Positions 12,594 through 27,800 are shown, numbered from the stretch's first letter. The stretch: 64,000 nucleotides of DNA from Salvelinus alpinus (GCF_045679555.1 NC_092122.1:10566043-10630042), one strand, 5' to 3'. Translations and numbers: made by a program. Notes: generated by a model from the sequence alone, not told the origin.

Positions 12594-14149
12594 CTGCGAG
12601 GACCAATCAGAGAGCACCCTGTCACACAAGAGCCAGCCCTCACTGACACTGATAGGTGAGCTTGATTCTAATGGGCTTGCACTTAAGAGGTAAATCAAGT
12701 GCATTGGGCGAGATAAAGCACATCTATACATTGACGTTCTAAAGTGGATGACATCACAGGTCTACATGCAAAATGAGGGACGTCTTACTGGCTCGCTGAG
12801 CCATGATTGACAGAGTAAAACACAGGTGGGCCACAGGTAATGAACAGGTCATTTCTAAAATCTCCCCACCCACACTATCTGTTTATGTATCTGTTTGTTC
12901 ACAAGGGTCAAGGGTTCTTTAAAGTTCCACTGATCTTTCAACCACTTACGGACAGTGGCTCACAGAGAGAACATGAGGACGAGAGAGAGAGAGAGAGAAC
13001 ATATATAAAGGGCTAGTACCAGGAAATTGATAATGTAATGTGTTTCAACCATAGCCACAGGCTGCACTCACACATATCGAAAACCCATTATATAAAACAC
13101 AACACACAAACGCACGCACGCGCACACACTGCCTGTGTTACTGGAAGAAAGCCAACATCTTAGAACTAAAAACCATGCAAATGGCCTCCTGACTTCCTGA
13201 TAAAAACAAAGCAAATATGCTGTATCACACTGGATGGCTTATGTAAGAGAGGCAGAGGCAGAGACAGAAGACAGAGAGACAAAGAGAGAGAGAGACAGAG
13301 AGAGAGAGAGAGACCCCACAATGAATCACTTTTTCAATTGGCACTAGGTCTGTTGAGAGCATGAGAGATATTTCACCATTTCACATTCTCAGGGGAAATC
13401 ATGCTCTTTTTCCTGTGACTCAGTCCACTTACCAACAACACTCCCATTCAAATATAGGCAATCCGGGCAATCACAAAAAAAAAACGAGCAATCACATCAG
13501 CGCACCCCTCACGGACTTCACACACAGAGATTGAGCCCGCTTAAACTGGCATCTATGAAATCAGTCAATGTCATTAAACCCACTGAAAGTCTACTTCCAT
13601 ACTGTACGCTCCTTTCTTTCTGCTACATTATGTAGGACTACTTATGCATTCCCTTTTCCCATAGTCCCCGGCAGCTGTGTGGCGGGCCTCCTGAAGATAA
13701 GCCTGATAGACATCTGTTCTCACTACTACTACTGGCAGTCTGACACTACACCAGGCAAGACTGGGGAGTACTCTAACATATAAGGCAGGGAGGGGTATTC
13801 AACTCTTACCCTACGAGAACCAGAGACCTGATGGTTTTCTGTTCTACCTGATAATTAAATGCACCCACCTGGTGTCCCAGGTCTAAATCAGTCCCTTAGA
13901 GGGGAACAATGAAAACGGCAGTGGCTTCGAGGTCCAGAGTTGAGTTTGACGGATATAAGGTATACAAGCCTTTTTCCATCTTTTCCAACTTCCATGGAGC
14001 CTGAGTCATAATCTCTGAGTAATTGTGTGGGTTGTGTTCAGGCCGGCTGGTTGGTGTGGTTTGGTGTGGGTTGGATTAAATGGAATCAATGCTAAATGTC
14101 ACACAGGAATTTACGCGTGTATGACGCCAAAATAGACATACACTGTGCA
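12594..14149. other. sfmbt2 intron, no gene seen
   Basis: Intronic sequence between the two sfmbt2 coding exons. It holds short purine (GA)n runs near 12982-13000 and 13244-13312 and an A9 run near 13475, but no further coding exon that I can support. Confidence 0.6.
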
Positions 14150-15710
14150 CAGCACATTGGCGAAAGTATTCAGACCCCTTCCCCTTTTCCACATTCTGTT
14201 AGGTTACAGCCTCATTCTAAAATGGATAAAATAAATAAAAATCCTCACCAATCTACACACAATACCCCATAATAACAGAGCAAAAACATATTTTTAGAAA
14301 TTGTTGCAAATATATAAAAGATAAAAACACAAATACCTTATTTGCATAAGTATTCAAACCCTTTGCTATGAGACTCGAAATTGAGCTCAGGTGCATCCTG
14401 TTTCCATTGATCATCCTTGAGATGTTTCTACAACTTGATTGGAGGCCACCTGTGTTAAATTCAATTGAGTGGACATAATTTGGAAAGGCACACGACTGTC
14501 CACAGTTGACAGTGCATGTCAGAGCATCAGAGCAAAAAAACAAGCAATGAGGTAGAAGGAATTTTCCGTAGAGCTACGAGATAGGATTGTGTCAAGGCAC
14601 AGATCTGGGGAAGGGTACCAAAAAATGTCTGCAGCATTGAAGGTCCCCAAGAACACAGTGGCCTCCATCCTTCTGAAATGAAAGAAGTTTGGAACCACCA
14701 AGACTCTTCCTAGAGCTGGCCAAACTGAGCAATCGGGTGAGAAGGGCCTTGGTCAGGGAGGTGACCAAGAACCCGATGGTCACTCTGACAGAGCACCAGA
14801 GTTCCTCTGTGGAGATGGGAGAACCTTCCAGAAGGACAATCATCTCAGCAGCACTCCACCAATCAGGCCTTTATGGTAGAGTGGCCGGAAGGAAGCCACT
14901 CCTCAGTAAAAGGCACCACAGCCCACTTGGAGTTTGCCAAAAGGCTCCTAGAGGACTTTCAGACCATGAGAAACAAGATTCTCTGGTCTGATGAAACCAA
15001 GATTGAACTCTTTGGCCTGAAGGCCAAGCGTCATGTCTGGAGGAAACCTGGCACCATCCCTACGGTGAAGCATAGTGGTGGCAGCATCATGCTGTGGGGA
15101 TGTTTTTCAGCGGCAGGGACTGGGAGACTAGTCAGGATGGAGGGAAAGATGAACGGAGCAAAGTACAGAGAGCTCCTTGATTTAAACTTGCTGCAGAGTG
15201 CTCAGGACATCAGACTGGGGTGAAGGTTCACCTTCCAACAGGACAACGACCCTAAGCACACAGCCAAAACAATGCAGGAGTGGCTTCGGGACACGTCTCT
15301 GAAAGTCCTTGAGTGGCCCAGCCAGAGCCCGCACTTGAACCCAATCGAACATCTCTGGAGAGACCGGAAAATAGCTGTGCAGTGACGCTCCCCCTCCAAC
15401 CTGACAGAGCTTGAGAGGATCTGTGGAGAAGAATGGGAGAAACTCCCAAAATACAGGTGTGCCAAGCTTGTAGCATCATACCCATGAAGACTTGAGGCTG
15501 TAATCGCTGCCAAAGGTGCATTAACAAAGTACTGAGTAAAGGGTCTGAATAGTAATGTAAATGTGGTATTTCCGTTTTTTCTTTGTCATTATGGGGTATT
15601 GTGTGTAGATTGATGAGAGAAAATAACAATTTAATCCATTTTAGAATAAGGCTGTAACGTAACAAAATGTGGAACAAGTCAAGCGGTCTGAATACTTTCC
15701 GAATGCACAG
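14150..15710 (+). mobile_element. Degenerate Tc1-like transposon in sfmbt2 intron
   Basis: Ends are inverted: the left end carries GAAAGTATTCAGACCCCTTC and the right end GGTCTGAATACTTTCCGAAT, with further mirrored TTACAGCC blocks inside. Plus-strand transposase fragments run from about 14690 to 15535 in shifting frames: a helix-turn-helix end ([19 protein letters not shown]), KILWSDET with the first catalytic Asp, [20 protein letters not shown], then a stop before FQQDNDPKH and [11 protein letters not shown]. Frameshifts and stops make it dead. It lies antisense to sfmbt2. Confidence 0.93.
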
Positions 15711-15989
15711 ACGCAACAATGACGATGCAGGGTATGTCATCTCTGGTATGTGAGTCTCAGTCAACAGCAGTGACTCTGAATATGTGACTGTATTTGAGTG
15801 TGGTCTTCAGCAAGTAAGTCATGACTGAGCCTATGAGCCTAACTACACTGTGTTTAACATCATTAGCTAAAGTACATTCTCACTCAAACACATGTTTAAA
15901 GGGATTTGAGTGATTGCCACTCATTCAACAACAGTATTTACAAGATGTTGTGGGGGTTATGGAAATGTAAACGTGTGTTTCTCACTCAC

Positions 15990-16117
15990 ATGTTTGAAAG
16001 CGGTGTGGGGTGCAGCGGTCGCCCCCGTCTCCTCTAGGTACTCCTCCCAATTAAAGTCTGCCTCTTCCTCCATGGAGTCTGTGTCTGATAGGAAGAAAGT
16101 GCTGTCAATCATTTTGA
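15990..16117 (-). CDS. sfmbt2: sfmbt2 first coding exon
   Basis: Minus-strand exon with the ATG at 16112 and donor CAT|GTGAGT at 15990, joining in phase 0 to the exon at 12593. The 41 codons run [20 protein letters not shown] then [20 protein letters not shown] and H; the [11 protein letters not shown] block leads into the first MBT repeat in SFMBT1/2. A polypyrimidine tract and GGTGGCAG acceptor place the exon start at 16117, so at least one non-coding exon should lie to the right. A later in-frame ATG (codon 14, MEEE) could also serve. The intron to the next exon (12594-15989) contains a Tc1-like element. Which paralogue: SFMBT2 favoured over SFMBT1. Confidence 0.88.
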
Positions 16118-16398
16118 CTGCCACCAACCCAGTCACAAAACATTAAAGAAAAAAAACAACCATCACAGCATCACACTCAATAATGACATGTTTTATTTCA
16201 TTAAATAGCAGAAACAAAATTATTCAGTCGACATTCATACCGGTTATAGACTAGGGTGATATTGTCTATATGAATGCAGCTGCCACTGTATTGAAGCCAT
16301 TGGACGCAGTTATTATTTATTGCAGGCGATAGGTTCAATACACATCACTGCATTCTGCATCAAAGTTCGGTGCACACTGTGAACCCAAATGAACACAT

Positions 16399-16555
16399 GT
16401 CCTGTGTAGCTCAGTTGGTAGAGCATGGGCCTTGCAACACCAGGGTTGTGGGTTCGATTCCTGCAGTGGACCAGTACGAGTGAAAAAAGTATGAAAATGT
16501 ATGCACTCACTGCTGTAAGTCGCCCTGGATAAGAGCTAAATCAATACATGTCAAA
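16399..16555 (+). mobile_element. tRNA-derived SINE
   Basis: An internal Pol III promoter is visible: A box TAGCTCAGTTGG at about 16407 and B box GGTTCGATTCC at about 16451. It is followed by the body GACCAGTACGAG...AAAAGTATGAAAATGTATGC and the tail CTGTAAGTCGCCCTGGATAA typical of salmonid SINEs. The tRNA-like part does not fold as a free tRNA gene and has SINE sequence attached, so it is not annotated as a tRNA. Confidence 0.85.
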
Positions 16556-16985
16556 TGTGTAGGCCTACGCCTCTTCATTAAATCTGAGCTGGAATCTTCT
16601 TCTCAGTCTATTCCGTTCAAACAACTCGAGCCTATGCGCATGTTGTAATCAAAATTAAAATCTTAATTGGCTCATTTCAAACTGTCCTTTGGTGAGGCGC
16701 AGCTGGGAGCTAGTTCTGTACGGTGGTGGGGGTCGATAAAACAGAATTGGGGGATCTTCCATCATCGTTTAAATCTCCAGTTTGGGAATAGATTACAACA
16801 CAGATGGACAGAGAGTTGTGGATAAAACGTTAACAGAATGTCGCCACTGCTCAACGAGAATGTCCTATGCATCTGCCAACACCTCAAATATGTTGACACA
16901 TACGCTGACATCACCCCAGTATACCGGAGCAAGATGGAAACGCAAAGAAACTTAACATCGTCTCACCTCTGCATTCAAGCATTCC

Positions 16986-17252
16986 TTGGCAGCTGATTCT
17001 GACTGGACCAAAGAAATTACAGGAGTGATAGGTGGACTATGTTTATATTTGTTTAGTCTTTGGTTTATAGCCACAGGTATGCACCCATTCTCGGTGGTTG
17101 AGAGCAGAGGGTTTCAGCACCTTGTGAATGTGCTCGAGCCACGTTACAAACTTCCCTCTTGCATTCATTTCAGCAAACAGGTAGTACCCGCTCTATATAT
17201 GCAAGCCAAAGCTGTCAATGAATTGGCCAATGCACACTGTGAAGGCACTTAA
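16986..17252 (+). pseudogene. hAT/ZBED-type transposase remnant
   Basis: An open frame without its own ATG reads ...MHPFSVVESRGFQHLVNVLE followed by PRYKLPSCIHFSKQVVPALY. The PFSVVE..GF..L...L.PRYKLPS block is a hallmark of hAT transposases and the ZBED proteins derived from them. Only this middle portion is clear; the upstream 16680-16985 may hold more of the same element in decayed form. Likely an old transposon copy, not an active gene. Confidence 0.7.
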
Positions 17253-18362
<1,110 letters not shown>

Positions 18363-18399
18363 CATCTGTGTGTGTGGTTTCTCCCCTCTAGGCTGTGTC

Positions 18400-21300
18400 T
18401 CATGGGACTTTGTGTGTGGGACTTAACCTGCACTAATGAGAGAGAAGAAACTACCAGTTGTTGCAGTCGGGGGTTTTCTGAAAAGAATCTGCTAGGCTTG
18501 CACTTCTCCTTTACACATAGTAGTGTGTGTGTGTGTGTTTGTGTGTTCACACTCCACATCCCCAGACCTTTACAAAGACTATGACATCATACCTTCCACT
18601 ATCCATCTCCATCTGATTCAAAGGGGTCATGTTACGAACGCTGCTTTTAACAAAAAGTAATCTTGTATTTGGGATTCAGAAAAGCACTTTAAAAATCCTT
18701 AAAAATATGTTTATAATTAAAAAGATGCTAGATCAACCGTACTGTTGAGAAAATGCTCCTAGGTGAGTTGCATTTCCTCTTTCCTGTCCGCCCGACAAAA
18801 CTTTCCTGTTTTCTATTTATTTTAATTCGAGTTCCACTTTTCCAGTCTGTTCATCTGATAAGAAGCACCTTGTCGGGCTGAACATTACAGAACAAGGAAG
18901 TGAATACAGGAAAACAATGACAGAGAGACTAACTATGACTCTACAGCCAGCTCATACATCCCCACACCACTGACCAGGTAAACTGGACCAGATCCTCTCA
19001 CAGCTTGACAGTGGCTGCTGCAGATTCCTGCTGAATAATCAAAACAGAAAAATAACCCTGCACTACACGCATTCTGAGACCTCGATGAAGGTCAATAATG
19101 GTGTGGCATGTCAAAAGGAATGGGAAAAAATTGGAAAATGGCTGCTTTTCAATGCAATCACAGCATTTTGAAACCACAACCCCCTGTTGTGATTGTGATA
19201 CAATGGAGATAACCGGTTGTGGGCTTCACGTGTCATCAAACAATGGCAGACAAAAAAATGAGGAAGGGATCGAAGATTAAAAAGTGTAGGTAAAATCCCT
19301 CACCTGAGTACACCCGTTCTTCTCTCCCATTGGTCGGGCTGTGGGATTTCCCCGCGGAGAGGGCCAACGGCCTGTCCTGTGGGCGGGACTGCATCCTGCT
19401 CTCTTCCTGGTAACCTTTACCCTTTTACCCTTTGTCCGTCTGTCCTCAGACTCCTCAGTCTTCACTGCATCTCCCTCATTCCTCCACTGTGTCACACAAA
19501 GGAGGAGTTAAGTAGGAATGGAGCATTAAAAACCATACCATGTCCATCTAAACTGTAACGAAAGACAATATGGGCAATTATTTCAGACCATACAGATGGG
19601 AAAAAAGAAGAAACCGGCACACTGCTCTTGATAGCGTCACTGCTCTTTAATAAGCTTTACGTGTCTGCCTCAAGGCCTTCGTCAGAGCTTTTGAAAATGC
19701 ATTAGCACCCTTATGTAGACATAGCTCCACCCACATCCGTTCCATGCATCGAATGGGGTTGGGGTGAAAATAAGTAAGTCTTACCAAATATAACAATGCA
19801 TTTCATAAATATTAGAATAAAGTGTGTACCACAAACCACAATGAGGACATTGACTCACCAAGCAAGTTTTCATAAATCATTGGGTACAGCAAGAAAAACA
19901 TCAGAGTCATCTGAAATGGGGGCATTAATTCATGTTCACATTTACAACATAACATACATTAGGCATTTCCTCATTAAGACCTTTAGGAAATAATGTCTGG
20001 GGGGTGAAAATCCCCAAACATTCTCTTTTACTCAGAGTATTATTTTTATCACCTCCCCTGTCTGATATCTTAACTTTCTCTATGCCACAAAATCTAAAGG
20101 TAGAAATGTCGTTTCTCCTGATTGAACTTTAATGGTCACGAATACTCTGTATGAGAGAACGAGAGGTTTTACCTACATAACAGCCCACTACACAGAAGGG
20201 ATAGCCTCTGTTCTACTAATTATATTTGTACAGCATAGAATACCTGCTCAGCACAGTGTGCTGTGTCTCTGCTTGGTACAGTCTGCGAGAGCAATGTGCA
20301 GTTTCTGCTGTTGTGGATTTGCATACCTCAGCACAGCTCTTCAGCCACAAGAGATAACCAATCACAGTTGAAATAAGGTAGAAGAACAGGACCGACACAC
20401 TCCTCAAAGATCAGCGTTACATAAACCATTACGAAAGAAGCGGTGTTTCAAATGACTTAAATCGCTCATATAGGAATCATAACGCTTAGTCATAATTTAC
20501 TCAAAATTGTGTTTTATCTAAAAGATCTTAGAGAAAAACAAACAAAATCTTTTCCTATTGTTTTTCCACCCTGTCTCTTTGCCAGATCACATGGTTACAA
20601 TTGTGATATTTTGGGATAACTGCCATTTCGCTCAGCCTCCGCAATGACTCACTCGAACTGCACGCACTTCCATCAAATGTTCAATTAACACGGATTCATA
20701 GAGCAGATTCATACCAATGCCCTTCAATCAAACTAATACACAAAAACAACTCTCTGCAGACTTCGCAAATTTGCCTAAGCATTCAAATCCTCATTCAAAC
20801 GAGCAATAGGCAATGTTATGTGCTTGTCATCATGCGTTTTTAAAGCATGAGGAACATCATTGGAAATGAATTTAAATCACCTAGATGCTTAATTGCATAG
20901 CTGTGTCCTTTCACGACATGTAATCCTTCTGAATGTGTCCTCTGTCACGCAGGGATCCAAACACACATATATCCATAGCGTAAACAACAAGCTGGTCTAA
21001 TTGGACTCACATGACGCTGCCCCCTGTCCCTCTACACACTCAGCCTGACAGTCCACATTCTCCGGAACGCAAACATATGATCCATCTACTGACTTCAGTC
21101 CAGAAACTATCAGAGATCACAGTCCACAGGGTCCATTAAATAACTAAAATGTAGTATAAACCACAATGTCTCGGACACAATCAGAGAAAATCACAGATGT
21201 ACATGTAGGTTTACAGGATAAAGAGAACCGGGCGATGTATCTCACAGACAGAAGGTCACTTATCCCAGAAATGTTCTCACTGATTTAAATCGAAAAGGTT

Positions 21301-24300
21301 TACTATTATAGCATTCAGTCAGGAGGATCTAAGGCTGCGTTTACACAGGCAGTCCAATTCTGATTTATGTTTTCACTAATAGTTGAAAAAAACTAAAACA
21401 AAAGCAGCCTAACTAAACCACTAAATTGAAACATATTGGTCCATACTTGTCCCCAGTATCCCAGTGAGCAGCCCAGATTGGATCCTGGGGATTAGATTGA
21501 TCTGTGTGTTAATCTGAGACGCAGGTCTTTCCTGGTTAAAACCTCGTCAGATTGAGATGGAGGGGGGTGGTGTTGTGGGTTAGCCCTGATGAGTCCAGTA
21601 GACGCCACACGCCGTCCCTTAGCTGCCTTTCTCCAAAACCCCAACCAGGACAATAGAAAGATTAAATGGGGAATTAACAGATTAACTAACACTATTTGGG
21701 CTGGGTGTGTCCTTCCTTATTTCCCGTCATGTTTTTGTTTGTAGGTATCAAAATTTGACACAATTTATCCTGTTAAGAGTAATGATCTCTCAACGATTTC
21801 TACACTTCTGTTTTATCACTCACTATGTAATCTACAATATTACATCCAATGAGAGATTTCATGATTTATCAGTACCTATGATGTATTAGTATAATTTATC
21901 AGTAGAATATCGTGTCTTGTCTCTATGGCTCATCTAGCCTGGTGTGTTCCTTAAACAGCCTGTGATGCTGTGTGAGATCAGCTGACTGAGATATTTAAAA
22001 GACTGAAGTGCAAACAACTGCCCCGGGCAGACAGACAGACAGACAGGCCACAATGCACAGAGGCAATGAGAAAACATACTAATGGGCAGCCTACTGCCTA
22101 CAACAGCAGTCTTCAGGAAACTTCTCCAGCATCAAGCCATTGTTTGAGTAACATCACACCAGAAGGTCTATATGATTACTTTTTCCATAAACTCAAAAAT
22201 AATCGAAAGTATATGGAAATGGATGTTGTTTGTTCTTATTCCAACTTTCGTGTTGTTTAATAAGATGTCTTTATCTTCTTTGAAGAAAAAACATCCGATG
22301 TAGGCCAATCATTGGACAGCCTTTCTGGCAGAGCACGTCGTGTCTGTTATGCTGACTCTTATGCCACGTGATTCTCATTATCTCTCCCCCAGACATTGAG
22401 TTGCTCATGATCGGGTCAAAAGAAGAAAATATATATTTTTTTAACTCCTGTGATTCATTCATCCATACACCTCACTGAAGACTATTTATTAGTGGAGAAA
22501 ACTAAATTTGGCTTTCTTTACATTGCAATTAATCTAGTCAGCCAGACACTTCCCATGAGCAATTAGCCTGGGGATGTGATTACCTTTAGCCATTATTTCA
22601 CCTAAAACTACAGCAGACACCTCTGAACTGACGATGGCTGCGAAAGATGTGTTAGTAATGTAAATTGTTCTTGGCTAATACAATTCTCTGTCTTCACTCA
22701 CAGAGCAGTGCCAATCCATCAATGTTTCATCTGTCCTTCCTTTAGAACCTTATCAGGAACATTTACATACAATGTCATGTGCTTTCAAAAGATCGATTAT
22801 GAACGGCGCTGAGGAGTACATGAATACAAACATCAATAACCATGCATCCTTGATCATCTCTACCTCTATACCAGATCCCTGGACACTTCCTAGGGGTTTA
22901 CTGTAAAGAGGCGAGATCTTCTCCGTGATGTTGCTTGCTTCCATTCCATCTATGCTACACCAGTACCAAGGCAAAACGATCTCACATGACAGCCACGGAC
23001 CTACCGTATGTTTTAGGGTATTATGGCAATACGCAGCCTGAATACGCATGAGTGCGCACATGCACATCACTGTTCATTCGGAAGCGTGGCTTATTTTTAT
23101 ATTCATTATGGAGCCGAATGTAATTCCGAAGAGGGATCATCAGAATAATGTGCAGCTAAACTCCGGATTTGCTGACCGCCCGCAATAAAAAATAAATAAT
23201 TAAATGGATATATGCGCGGTTTAACCCAAGTAGAAACTTCATCATAGAAATTTGGCATAACGTCGGATTGGGGGAATTACCTCGTGCAATTGTACAATCA
23301 TCAAGATTGGATGTTAAAACCTTGATGGATGATTAAAAAGACAAATGGAACCGTTCATCAGACCATTATTCTATGTCTACTAAATAACGATAAAAAAAAT
23401 AGATTGTAACTGCTAATGCTGATAAAGTGAAACAGGAAATGTAGCTAGGCGTACTGTGCATTCGTGGGATACGGGTGTCGCGGATGTCCTCTCCGTGCGT
23501 TACACAGTCAGTCATTTGTATTTCGCACTTCGCTAATGTACTTTGCACACAAAGTATTGCAGCGGAAAAAAACTCTAACGGTATTGCTAAACGTCCACTT
23601 CTAATTTAATTCATTAGAGCTTGTTAATGCGCATCAAAAGAAACTGAAACTGGACGGTTAACTGCAGTAATTAATTTTTTTCCTCATTCAAAGATTTTAC
23701 ATGCAGTTTTTTACACACCAAAACCCGCCATGTTGAAAGTGGTTTGACATATTGGCAATGTCCGGTATTTTCCGATGCCTTTGCGCACCTATGTGTGGAA
23801 AAAGCATGACACACCTACACGTTTAAACTGTAAATATGAACATTTAAAACGAAGTCAGAGGTGTGAACTTATGAGCATTTCACTATTTTATCGTTTTCAG
23901 TAGAAAGCAGACCGTTAGATGGAAATTCATTTATCAGGCTTATTGAAATGTGTTTTTCCTATGCACGGCAAGCATTAAAATAAATGTTTATGTAACCAAT
24001 TTATTTTGCATCAAGGTTTACATTAAATAAAGAAAAACAATCATACTAACTAAATTTAAAGTGCCACGAAGCGACGTTCTCACCGCAAAAGCTGTGAAAG
24101 CTATAATTACGCACGTAAAAACACTTTGAACAACTTGGCTCCTGAATGCGCCAGTATTTCTGTTTCTAGAGAAACAGCCTCGGGTAGGAATGGTTAAAGG
24201 TTTTAGCCAGGAAAAACCATTCACGGTAGATATTTCGTCGAGAAAACGACGGCTCTGTATTAGTAACCTACATAAATATTTAAAGAAGCGTCAACCTGTC

Positions 24301-24640
24301 ACCTGTCTTACCTTAATTATGTTTTTTCGCGTCAAATTTGCGAGCCTTTTTCGTTCGGTGGAAGCCAGCGAGCGACGTCTTCCAACTGCACAGCACAGAG
24401 CTCGTTCCAATATGGCATCTCACATCTGCGCATGTCCAAAAATCTTCTGATTATTTTCAAACCAACTCCTTCAATGACCTTTAGTGCAGTTACGAAATTT
24501 GTTCAGCCAATTATAAATAGAATGTCGAAGTAGGCTACCCACCCCCATATTTTAACCCCTCGGTCTTTCATAGCTGAAATACACAACACATAGTTATTGT
24601 TACCAGTGTGTTTACACAATGATGAAGCCAACATTTGTAC
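18400..24640. other. Intergenic stretch upstream of sfmbt2, no gene seen
   Basis: No open frame here resembles a known family. An interspersed repeat containing TCAAGGCCTTCGTCAGAGCT lies near 19595-19700, and GGCTGCGTTTACACAGGCAG near 21335 is the arm of a common salmonid short repeat. The AT-rich 20500-24400 portion lacks obvious transposons and could hold untranslated sfmbt2 exons or control elements; nothing in the sequence alone proves that. Confidence 0.45.
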
Positions 24641-24654
24641 ACTTCTGAACCAAG

Positions 24655-24895
24655 TGTTTCATTTGATTTGATCTATATTTAACTAGGCAAGTCAGTTAAG
24701 AACACATTCTTATTTACAATGACGGCCTACCCCGGTCAAACCCTAACACGGACGACGCTGGGCAGATTGTGTCCGGCCCTATGGGACCCCCAATCACGGC
24801 CAGTTGTGATACAGCCTGGAATCGAACCAGGGTCTGTAGTGCCGCCTCTAGCACTGAGATGCAGTGCCTTAGACCACTGCGCCACTCGGCAACCC
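24655..24895 (-). mobile_element. tRNA-Leu-like SINE
   Basis: Read on the minus strand it starts GAGTGGCGCAGTGGTCTAAG (A-box region of a leucine-type tRNA), has B box GGTTCGATTCC, and ends with the salmonid tail GTTCTTAACTGACTTGCCTA then GTTAAATA. This matches the SlmII-like class of salmonid SINEs as I remember it; the class name is inference. Confidence 0.85.
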
Positions 24896-27800
24896 ATTGT
24901 TTTAAAAATGGGAATATAGGCTATCTTCTATTAAGGGTGTTTTTACATGTGAAGTATAAGTGTCCAATACACAAATCCGAACAGAAGCCAATATGCATAC
25001 TGTATAGTCAAAGATAAAAACCTGTTTAAGCCTGGAGCCAAAAATGCTTGTCTGACAACTATTTGACTTTCAAATAAATTAACGTATAGGCCTATGCATG
25101 TGCTAACCCCTTCTATGAAAATTACATTGGCACTGTTTTTGACTGTTACAGTCGTGTCTTGACATACTAACCTTTTCTTTCGGTTAATTGTGTGTTTTTC
25201 TTAAGAATTATGCTATTCAACATATAATGAAACGTAACTCAATGTTCAGTGTGCACGAGAGACAGTCTTACTGATTACAAGGGAATTCAGTGTAACATAC
25301 CCCACAGAAGTCGTATTAATTTAAAAGATAAGTTAAAATGGTATAGGTTTTTAACAGCTAATTTTTTTGGTGTTCTTGTAATGTTAGTGCATAATGTCAA
25401 AACTGTTTCCACTTGACTGAAAACTGAAAACGTTTATGCACTTTATTAAAACACTTAGAGCAGCCTACATGAGATAAAACCATTGACATTCATTGATAAG
25501 CAATGCATTGATAAAAGCGAGTATGCTCGTGATCATTCTGTCCGTCAACCAAGCCCTTGTATTCATGGGGTCCAGAAGCAAATGGGGGTATACGGGCTTC
25601 ATATGGTCCCAGTTCGGCCCATGTCTCCAAAGTCCCAAACTGAAGGCGACTCAGCAAGGCATGAACGTTTTAAGTTTCCATAAATGTAATTGTATTATCA
25701 ACCATAATATGATCAGGGTATCTTCATGACAATGCAACAAAAGCATCGCATTCAATGGATATTGATTTAGAAGCAGTCCTATTGTCCTGTTACATTTTTG
25801 GAATGCCTCATGTACTAAAGTGGCTGTCATCATTTTATTGTTCTCACTAAATGACACATATTTAACATGCCTACTCCATATGGAAGATTGTCCATTTCAT
25901 CAAATAATTGTTATAGCGTTCAAGCATTACTGTAACATGTGAAGGTATTTCATACCAAAGTCGATGCTATCCTCTAGTGGCAGAGCGTGTGTAGGCCCAC
26001 TCGACAACTGAATGGGAATAGACAGACATGATGAGTGTATGAAATATAACACATTTTAAACTGTCTTGAACTGGGTATCATATCTTATGAGGATATTCTT
26101 TTGACTAAATAAATGTACATTAAAAATATGTATGATTGTTTGAAAACTATAGTTACAACAGTGTATTGTGGAGGTTTTAGGCGTGTAAAATGTCAGGCTA
26201 TAATATTTGGTAGAGACTGTGAGTAAATCAATTGTTTTAAATTGCGGAACAATAATGCAAAATCTAAATTGCGCAATATAGACCTACTTGTTGGATAATG
26301 ATTTTGGGAAACCCTGCAACCTCCTTCTGCTGTCATCATCCCATAACAGTGCTAGCATGAATGAGCATCATCTTCCACTTGCAACTCTCAAATCAAAAAG
26401 TTGGCAGTCCCTCAGATAGGCCTACCGAATTGTCTGAGTTGCCTAGCCACCACGGGCCTCATCCGCACCCCTTTGGTGAAGCGAATGCCTCTCCGCGGCT
26501 TCGCCACTTGCGGTCCTTCCCGGCGGAGGGAAGTGTGCGTGTGCACGAGGTGGTGAGGGGCTGGTAACAGATGGTTGGTTAGAAGCGCGCGGTTTGATCT
26601 GCCAGAGAATAGGTTTTAACAAGTGCACGGGGAACCGATTATCCTCCACGTGCGGCGCATGCATTGCACGGGCCACTGCCCTTTGTCTGTGTGCCAGTCA
26701 GAAGAAAAGTGAAGGTTTGTCTCTACAACTCAATAACTCCCAAATTCATCTAGCCTGCCTTGACAATGACCATGGAGTAGACCTATCATAAACCATTGGA
26801 TTTAATAAAATGCCATAGGCCTATTGCAAACCCATAGGCTATGGATATAGATTGACTACTTATTAACCAGTAATGAATTAGATTCCAACTCCCTCCTCAT
26901 TCCATAACTGGACAATAGTGGCTTCATGACTAGGCCCTGGTCATTCAAAGTCGGTTTTGCTTATTAACACTAGAAAGGCCTTGAGGGATCCCATTTTGAG
27001 CCAATGAGCAGTTATTCTGAATGCAAAATAACAGTCTTATAAATATATTTCATATACTATTGCAAAAATAATAATTTGGTTGTGTGTTATGAAGGCTTGG
27101 GTAACATTAGAATATGTTACCCAATAAAACAAATCAGAGATCATATTCATTGGTTTATGTTAGTGTAGGATATCTGTGTTGCACATGTAACAGTTATTCC
27201 TTTAAAAGGTGATATTTTGAAATAGAGCTCATCTCTTCAATTTTTAGAGTTATTCGGCAAAAGTAAGTGCTTTGGAAACCTCGGCATCTACTCTTTCTGC
27301 TAGTATATATAAGTCAAAAGTTCTTACCTGCATGTAACTCTGTAGGAGCCTCAGAGGATTTGAAAAAGTCACTTTCTGGTCCTCTGTTTCCCTGCCTCTG
27401 TGTCAATTCCAACTAAACTGCATAAACTGCACTGTCTATACATATTCAATTTGACAATTGACAATATTTTTACCCATCAGACTATTGTCAGTTTAATATT
27501 GTCTTTAGGTTAAATCTGTTATTGTATTTGTGAAATCATTTTCAATATAGTTTAGGTGTAGTTTAGATGGGCCATCATCAGCTGAACCGGCTGCCTGCTG
27601 GTGAATGACTGGCGAAATAAATACATGTCCTTTTAAAACTGGATATAACACAAATTCTGTTTCTGAAATCGAAATTCTAAAAACAAATGTATGCGATAAA
27701 TATACTTATTTAGGCATTAGTTTAAAAATGGCAGAAACATTTAAATGTAATAAATATGAAGTCAAAATGACTGCCTCAACGCTTAGTGTTAAAGCCACTA

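Noticed and set aside
12353-16117. Assignment of the MBT gene to sfmbt1
   Set aside because: The adjacent STIMATE-like gene suggested it, but residue-level resemblance ([20 protein letters not shown]) and the itih5-itih2 neighbours favour sfmbt2.
16405-16475. Possible tRNA gene
   Set aside because: Has A and B boxes but continues into a SINE body and tail; the stems are mismatched. Annotated as a SINE.
26443-26676. Minus-strand 77-codon frame in the GC-rich patch
   Set aside because: Composition-driven frame with no family resemblance or splice sites.
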